Assembly: GCA_964407285.1 (NCBI GenBank)
Contig: CAYOVG010000281.1
Coordinates: 1-9,655, forward strand
Source: CAYOVG01 sp964407285
Lineage (GTDB): Bacteria; Desulfobacterota; Syntrophobacteria; Syntrophobacterales; Syntrophobacteraceae
Length of the DNA stretch: 9,655 bases
Reading direction: 5' to 3'
Part shown: positions 6,745 to 9,655 of the stretch, piece by piece
Numbering within the stretch: the first letter of the stretch is position 1
How the letters are laid out: each line of letters opens with the position of its first letter
Notes under the pieces: model-generated
The model's input: the letters and a program-made list of their open reading frames with translations, nothing else
The model's database searches: none
What the model was told of the DNA's origin: nothing
Position numbers and translations under genes: made by a program

Positions 6745-8637
6745 ATGAAACCCGAGATGAAGTCCGGAATTTTGCTGGTTCATATCGATGAAGGGCTCCT
6801 CGAAATCTATTCGCGACTTTTGCGTTCGTGCGGCCACGACGTTTTCACGGCCGCCGACTGTGCGGAGGCTCTGGCCATAGCCCGGTCCCGCCGGCCCGAC
6901 CTCGTCCTTCTCGGCGTACTGCTTCCCGACCCGGACAGCGTCGAGATCTGCCGGCGCCTCAAAGCCGACCCGGCATTGAACGATCCTCATATCATAGTGC
7001 TTTCCAACTCTGTGGACAATGCGGAATCCCTGTTCCGGATGCTGGAAGGCGGCGCGGACGACTATATCGCCCTTCCGGTGACCAACAAGGAACTGCTGGC
7101 CCGGATCAAAGTCCAGTTGCGCCTGAAATACACGCTTTCGCTCCTCAAACGGGAAGTCGAGGCTCATCGGGCGACTCAGATCGAACTCTGCCGAAGTGAG
7201 AGCTTTTTACATCTGATTTGCGAATCCATCGCGGACGTCCTCTGGCTGATCACACCCGGCTTCGACAGGGTGGTATACGTGGGTCCGGCCTTTGAAGCCA
7301 TCTGGGGACTGGAATGCGCGACCGTCTACAATCAACCGGGAATGCTGCTCGATGCTGTTCATCCTGAAGACCGCCAAAGGGTTTCGGCCACATTCGCCGA
7401 TTATGCACGGGGAATCGCCCAGGACTACGAGTACCGCATTGTCCGGCCCGATGGTTCGATCAGATGGATTCATGAGCGGACTGCTCCCATCCGCGAGGCT
7501 GGGGGAAGCATCTCCCTGATTGCCGGAATCTCCAGGGATGTCACCGTCGAGAAGCAATTGCAGGCCCAGGCGAGCCTGCTGGAGAGCGAAGCCAGGCTTA
7601 GGCAGCTTGCCGAGAACCTGCGCCAGGTGATCTGGCTCCGGGACCGGGACAGGATGCTCTATGTCAGTCCCGCCTTTGAAGAAGTCTGGGGGTTGCCCCT
7701 GGAGAGCATCTACCGAGACTATACATCCTTTATGGATTGCGTACACCCGGAGGACCGGGAGCGGGTGCGCCGGGCGCTTCTGAGAGAACGCGAATGCGAA
7801 GCTGTCGAGGAGGAATTCCGGATTACCCATTCCGACGGCGCCCTGCGGTGGCTCCGGGTTGATTCCGTCCCCATTCATGAAGCGGGCGAGGTGGTCGGGA
7901 CCGTGGGTATTACACAGGACATCACGGCCCACAAGGCGGCCGAAGATGCGTTGCGCTTGAGGGAGCAGGAACTCCGCCAGGGAAGAGAATACTACCGGCT
8001 ACTGGCGGGCAAGTTGATCCGGGCCCAGGAAGAAGAGCGCCGTCGGCTGGCCCGCGAACTCCACGACGACCTCAGCCAGAGGGTGGCCTACCTGGCCATC
8101 GAAGCGGGAAGACTGGCGGGTGAGGCGGCTTCCATATCCGGAGAACTGCGGCAAAAACTGAGTGAGCTAAGGGAATACGCGGCGGAACTCGCCCAGGATA
8201 TCGGTAATCTCTCCCGGCTCATCCATCCGGCTGTTTTGGAGGAATTGGGACTGGTCGAGGCCGTCCGCTCCGAATGTCGCAAGTTCAAGGATGCGTTCGC
8301 TGTTCCCGTTCAGTTCCGTTCACCCCCATCCTTTCCGGAACCCGGCAAGGAAACGGCAATCTGCCTCTATCGATTTCTCCAGGAAGCTCTGCGCAACATC
8401 GGCAAACATGCGCGGGCTAACCGGGTGACCATTTCCCTGGATTCCCATGGAGAGGACCTCTGCCTCACCGTCACCGATGACGGGGTCGGTTTCGACCCCG
8501 GATCGGCTCGAAAGAAGGGAGGACTGGGACTCGCCGGCATGGCCGAGCGGGTAGCGCTCCTCCAGGGAATACTCACCATTGACTCGCAGCCCGGCTCCGG
8601 AGCCATTCTCCGGGCTTGCGTCCCCGCTCGAACCTGA
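6745..8637 (+). CDS. NarX-type histidine kinase with degenerate receiver and two PAS domains
   Basis: From the ATG at 6745 (GGAG at 6732-6735, 9-nt spacing) the product has 630 residues and no membrane segment. An N-terminal receiver-like domain (8-126) keeps the fold signature, including RRPDLVLLGVLLPD and GADDYIALPV. However, the phosphoacceptor Asp is Gly57, the conserved Lys is Leu110 and the first acidic pocket residue is Ile14. Phosphorylation there is unlikely. Two similar PAS_3-type domains follow at about 150-272 and 287-396. After a coiled linker, the dimerisation box ERRRLARELHDDLSQ (431-445) carries phosphoacceptor His440 and an intact HDxxxQ phosphatase motif (Gln445). The ATPase domain has an N-box QEALRNIGKHA (546-556), G1 DDGVGF (578-583) and G2 GGLGLAGM (592-599). 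The enzyme should phosphorylate and dephosphorylate the regulator encoded 20 bp downstream. A longer frame from a TTG at 6625 overlaps the promoter and was not chosen. Confidence 0.9.
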   Translation: MKPEMKSGILLVHIDEGLLEIYSRLLRSCGHDVFTAADCAEALAIARSRRPDLVLLGVLLPDPDSVEICRRLKADPALNDPHIIVLSNSVDNAESLFRMLEGGADDYIALPVTNKELLARIKVQLRLKYTLSLLKREVEAHRATQIELCRSESFLHLICESIADVLWLITPGFDRVVYVGPAFEAIWGLECATVYNQPGMLLDAVHPEDRQRVSATFADYARGIAQDYEYRIVRPDGSIRWIHERTAPIREAGGSISLIAGISRDVTVEKQLQAQASLLESEARLRQLAENLRQVIWLRDRDRMLYVSPAFEEVWGLPLESIYRDYTSFMDCVHPEDRERVRRALLRERECEAVEEEFRITHSDGALRWLRVDSVPIHEAGEVVGTVGITQDITAHKAAEDALRLREQELRQGREYYRLLAGKLIRAQEEERRRLARELHDDLSQRVAYLAIEAGRLAGEAASISGELRQKLSELREYAAELAQDIGNLSRLIHPAVLEELGLVEAVRSECRKFKDAFAVPVQFRSPPSFPEPGKETAICLYRFLQEALRNIGKHARANRVTISLDSHGEDLCLTVTDDGVGFDPGSARKKGGLGLAGMAERVALLQGILTIDSQPGSGAILRACVPART

Positions 8638-8657
8638 AGCTGAAGGAAAACCCCGCC

Positions 8658-9311
8658 ATGGCAAAACCCCGTGTGCTCCTCGCCGACGATCATCAACTCA
8701 TCCTGCATGCTCTCAAGAATATTCTCGACCCCGAGTTCGATGTGGTCGGAGCCGTCACCAACGGCGCGGAGCTTGTCCCGAAGGCCGAAGAGCTTCGCCC
8801 GGAAGTTCTGGTGGTGGATATCTGCATGCCTCTCCTCGGGGGTATCGAAGCGGTCAAACAACTGAGGAAAAAACTGGGAGACGTCAAAGTGGTCTTTCTC
8901 ACCATGCACTCGGATATAGTCTTCGCCGCCAAGGCTTTCGAAGCGGGAGCAAAAGGGTATGTTCTCAAGCAAGCAGCCCCGGTCGAGCTTTTGATGGCCG
9001 TCCGTGAGGCCGTTCAGGGGAGAACGTTCGTCAGTCCGGCCACTGCCGGCCAACTCATGGAGTACTACCGCTCGGGACCTGAAGAGAGGAGCCGGATGCC
9101 GGGGATCAACCTCACATCGCGACAACTGCAACTGATTCAGTTCCTGGCCGAGGGCCAGTCGGTCAAAGAGATTTCGGCCCTCATGAACATCTCCCCGAGG
9201 ACCGTTGAATCACATAAATACCGCCTCATGCAGCAGCTAAAACTCAAGAATACCGCCGAACTGGTCGCTTTCGCCATGAAGCACCACCTCATTTCCGGTT
9301 CCGGCGAATAG
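8658..9311 (+). CDS. NarL/LuxR-family response regulator
   Basis: The 217-residue product has a complete receiver domain (4-120). Acidic residues Asp10-Asp11 lie in LLADDH, phosphoacceptor Asp54 in VVDICMP, Thr82 in FLTMH and Lys104 in YVLKQ. A linker leads to a LuxR-type helix-turn-helix (about 150-212) with LTSRQLQLIQFLAEGQSVKE and NISPRTVESHKYRL. It should bind DNA as a dimer after phosphorylation by a NarX-type kinase. The gene starts 20 bp after the kinase stop codon (AAGGA at 8643-8647, 10 nt before the ATG), so the two are co-transcribed. Residue 156, normally Glu in the LTxRE motif of the DNA-binding domain, is Gln. The kinase at 2756-6019 is a possible second input. The target genes are unknown. 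The phased repeats at 9425-9478 are a candidate binding region. Confidence 0.93.
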   Translation: MAKPRVLLADDHQLILHALKNILDPEFDVVGAVTNGAELVPKAEELRPEVLVVDICMPLLGGIEAVKQLRKKLGDVKVVFLTMHSDIVFAAKAFEAGAKGYVLKQAAPVELLMAVREAVQGRTFVSPATAGQLMEYYRSGPEERSRMPGINLTSRQLQLIQFLAEGQSVKEISALMNISPRTVESHKYRLMQQLKLKNTAELVAFAMKHHLISGSGE

Positions 9312-9411
9312 TTTTCTCTTCGGAACCAAACGGGCAATCAAGGCTTCACCGAGCTTCTACAATCCTGTTTCCTCACGGACGAGCCTCCCCTTGACCGGCG
9401 CCCGGCCTGAT

Positions 9412-9423
9412 CGGGTTAACCCG
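9412..9423. promoter_or_regulatory. 12-bp perfect palindrome
   Basis: CGGGTTAACCCG is fully self-complementary with no spacer, which suits a dimeric DNA-binding protein better than an RNA hairpin. It ends 1 bp before the first of the phased direct repeats. Confidence 0.35.
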
Positions 9424-9424
9424 G

Positions 9425-9478
9425 TGCGGTAATTCTCTCCGGCGCATGCGGTAATTTTACTTCACCCCGGCGGTAGTC
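9425..9478. repeat. Three direct repeats at 22-bp spacing (candidate operator array)
   Basis: TGCGGTAATT occurs exactly at 9425-9434 and 9447-9456. A diverged copy, GGCGGTAGTC (7 of 10 identical), lies at 9469-9478. The starts are exactly 22 bp apart, about two turns of the DNA helix, so all copies face the same side. The 12-bp spacers are not alike, which argues against a simple tandem duplication and for selected binding sites. Confidence 0.5.
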
Positions 9479-9655
9479 TTTCGGATTTTCCCGCCGCCCT
9501 TCGCGCTTTATCCTTTATCCACGAGAGTTGATACCGGAAACTCCTCGAGAGAGAAACGGATTCATCGGCATGAAAAAGAACGCGAAAGGGATTTACCATG
9601 AACCTGAATCCGTGAGATTACAAATATCAAATTACCTATATTAGTACATATAAGT

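Larger units (their letters stand above)
9312..9655. other. Non-coding region downstream of the response regulator
   Basis: No convincing gene is seen in this 344-bp stretch. It holds a perfect 12-bp palindrome (9412-9423) and three phased direct repeats (9425-9478), and becomes A/T-rich after about 9585. A hairpin GGTTCCG (9297-9303) with CGGAACC (9321-9327) spans the regulator's stop codon but lacks a T-run. A 24-codon frame opens at 9570, without a good ribosome binding site. A gene may begin beyond the window edge. Confidence 0.5.

Noticed and set aside
7207..7932. 241-residue minus-strand frame opposite the second kinase
   Set aside because: It is antisense to the conserved PAS coding sequence, with no domain features and no ribosome binding site that I could see.
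8367..9131. 254-residue minus-strand frame opposite the kinase end and regulator
   Set aside because: It overlaps two clearly coding genes on the other strand and has no family resemblance.
9297..9327. Hairpin GGTTCCG/CGGAACC across the regulator stop codon as a terminator
   Set aside because: The 17-nt loop contains the stop codon and no T-run follows the stem, so it does not fit an intrinsic terminator.
9570..9644. 24-codon frame starting with ATGAAAAAGAAC near the right edge
   Set aside because: It is short, has no good Shine-Dalgarno and no recognisable product. Chance is sufficient to explain it.

Overview
The window looks like a chromosomal segment of a Gram-negative bacterium with moderately high G+C. 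The evidence is an outer-membrane TraT-type lipoprotein, strong AGGAG-type ribosome binding sites and two very PAS-rich soluble histidine kinases. That mixture is common in Desulfobacterota (former Deltaproteobacteria), but this assignment is an inference and no rRNA or other marker gene is present to confirm it. No transposase, integrase, CRISPR array, tRNA or rRNA was found.

Layout. 1-348: non-coding, with a small repeat bearing imperfect terminal inverted repeats (81-151) and two candidate terminators for the gene that follows. 349-1089 (-): TraT-family lipoprotein with a good sigma70-type promoter. 1319-2398 (-): ADP-ribosylglycohydrolase-family protein. 2399-2755: divergent intergenic region. 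2756-6019 (+): histidine kinase with five PAS domains, a GAF domain and a NarX-type (HisKA_3) core. 6098-6496 (-): bacteriohemerythrin, convergent with the first kinase and divergent from the second. 6745-8637 (+): second NarX-type kinase with a degenerate N-terminal receiver and two PAS domains. 8658-9311 (+): NarL/LuxR-type response regulator 20 bp behind it. 9312-9655: non-coding, with a three-copy 22-bp-spaced direct repeat and a 12-bp palindrome.

How the genes may work together. The second kinase and the response regulator almost certainly form one operon and one phosphorelay: soluble PAS kinase to receiver Asp54 to DNA. The first kinase has the same catalytic family but no response regulator of its own here, so it may share this regulator or act on one elsewhere. 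It lacks the Gln of the HDxxxQ phosphatase motif, whereas the second kinase keeps it. This suggests a division of labour between a kinase-biased and a bifunctional enzyme. The hemerythrin between them binds a di-iron centre and is a candidate O2/redox (possibly NO) partner, but only position links it to the kinases.

The most interesting points are the degenerate receiver of the second kinase (phosphoacceptor Asp replaced by Gly and conserved Lys by Leu), the contrasting phosphatase motifs of the two kinases, and the phased repeats after the response regulator gene. Several start codons were moved inward because a Shine-Dalgarno sequence, or a promoter overlapping the longer frame, favours the shorter form.
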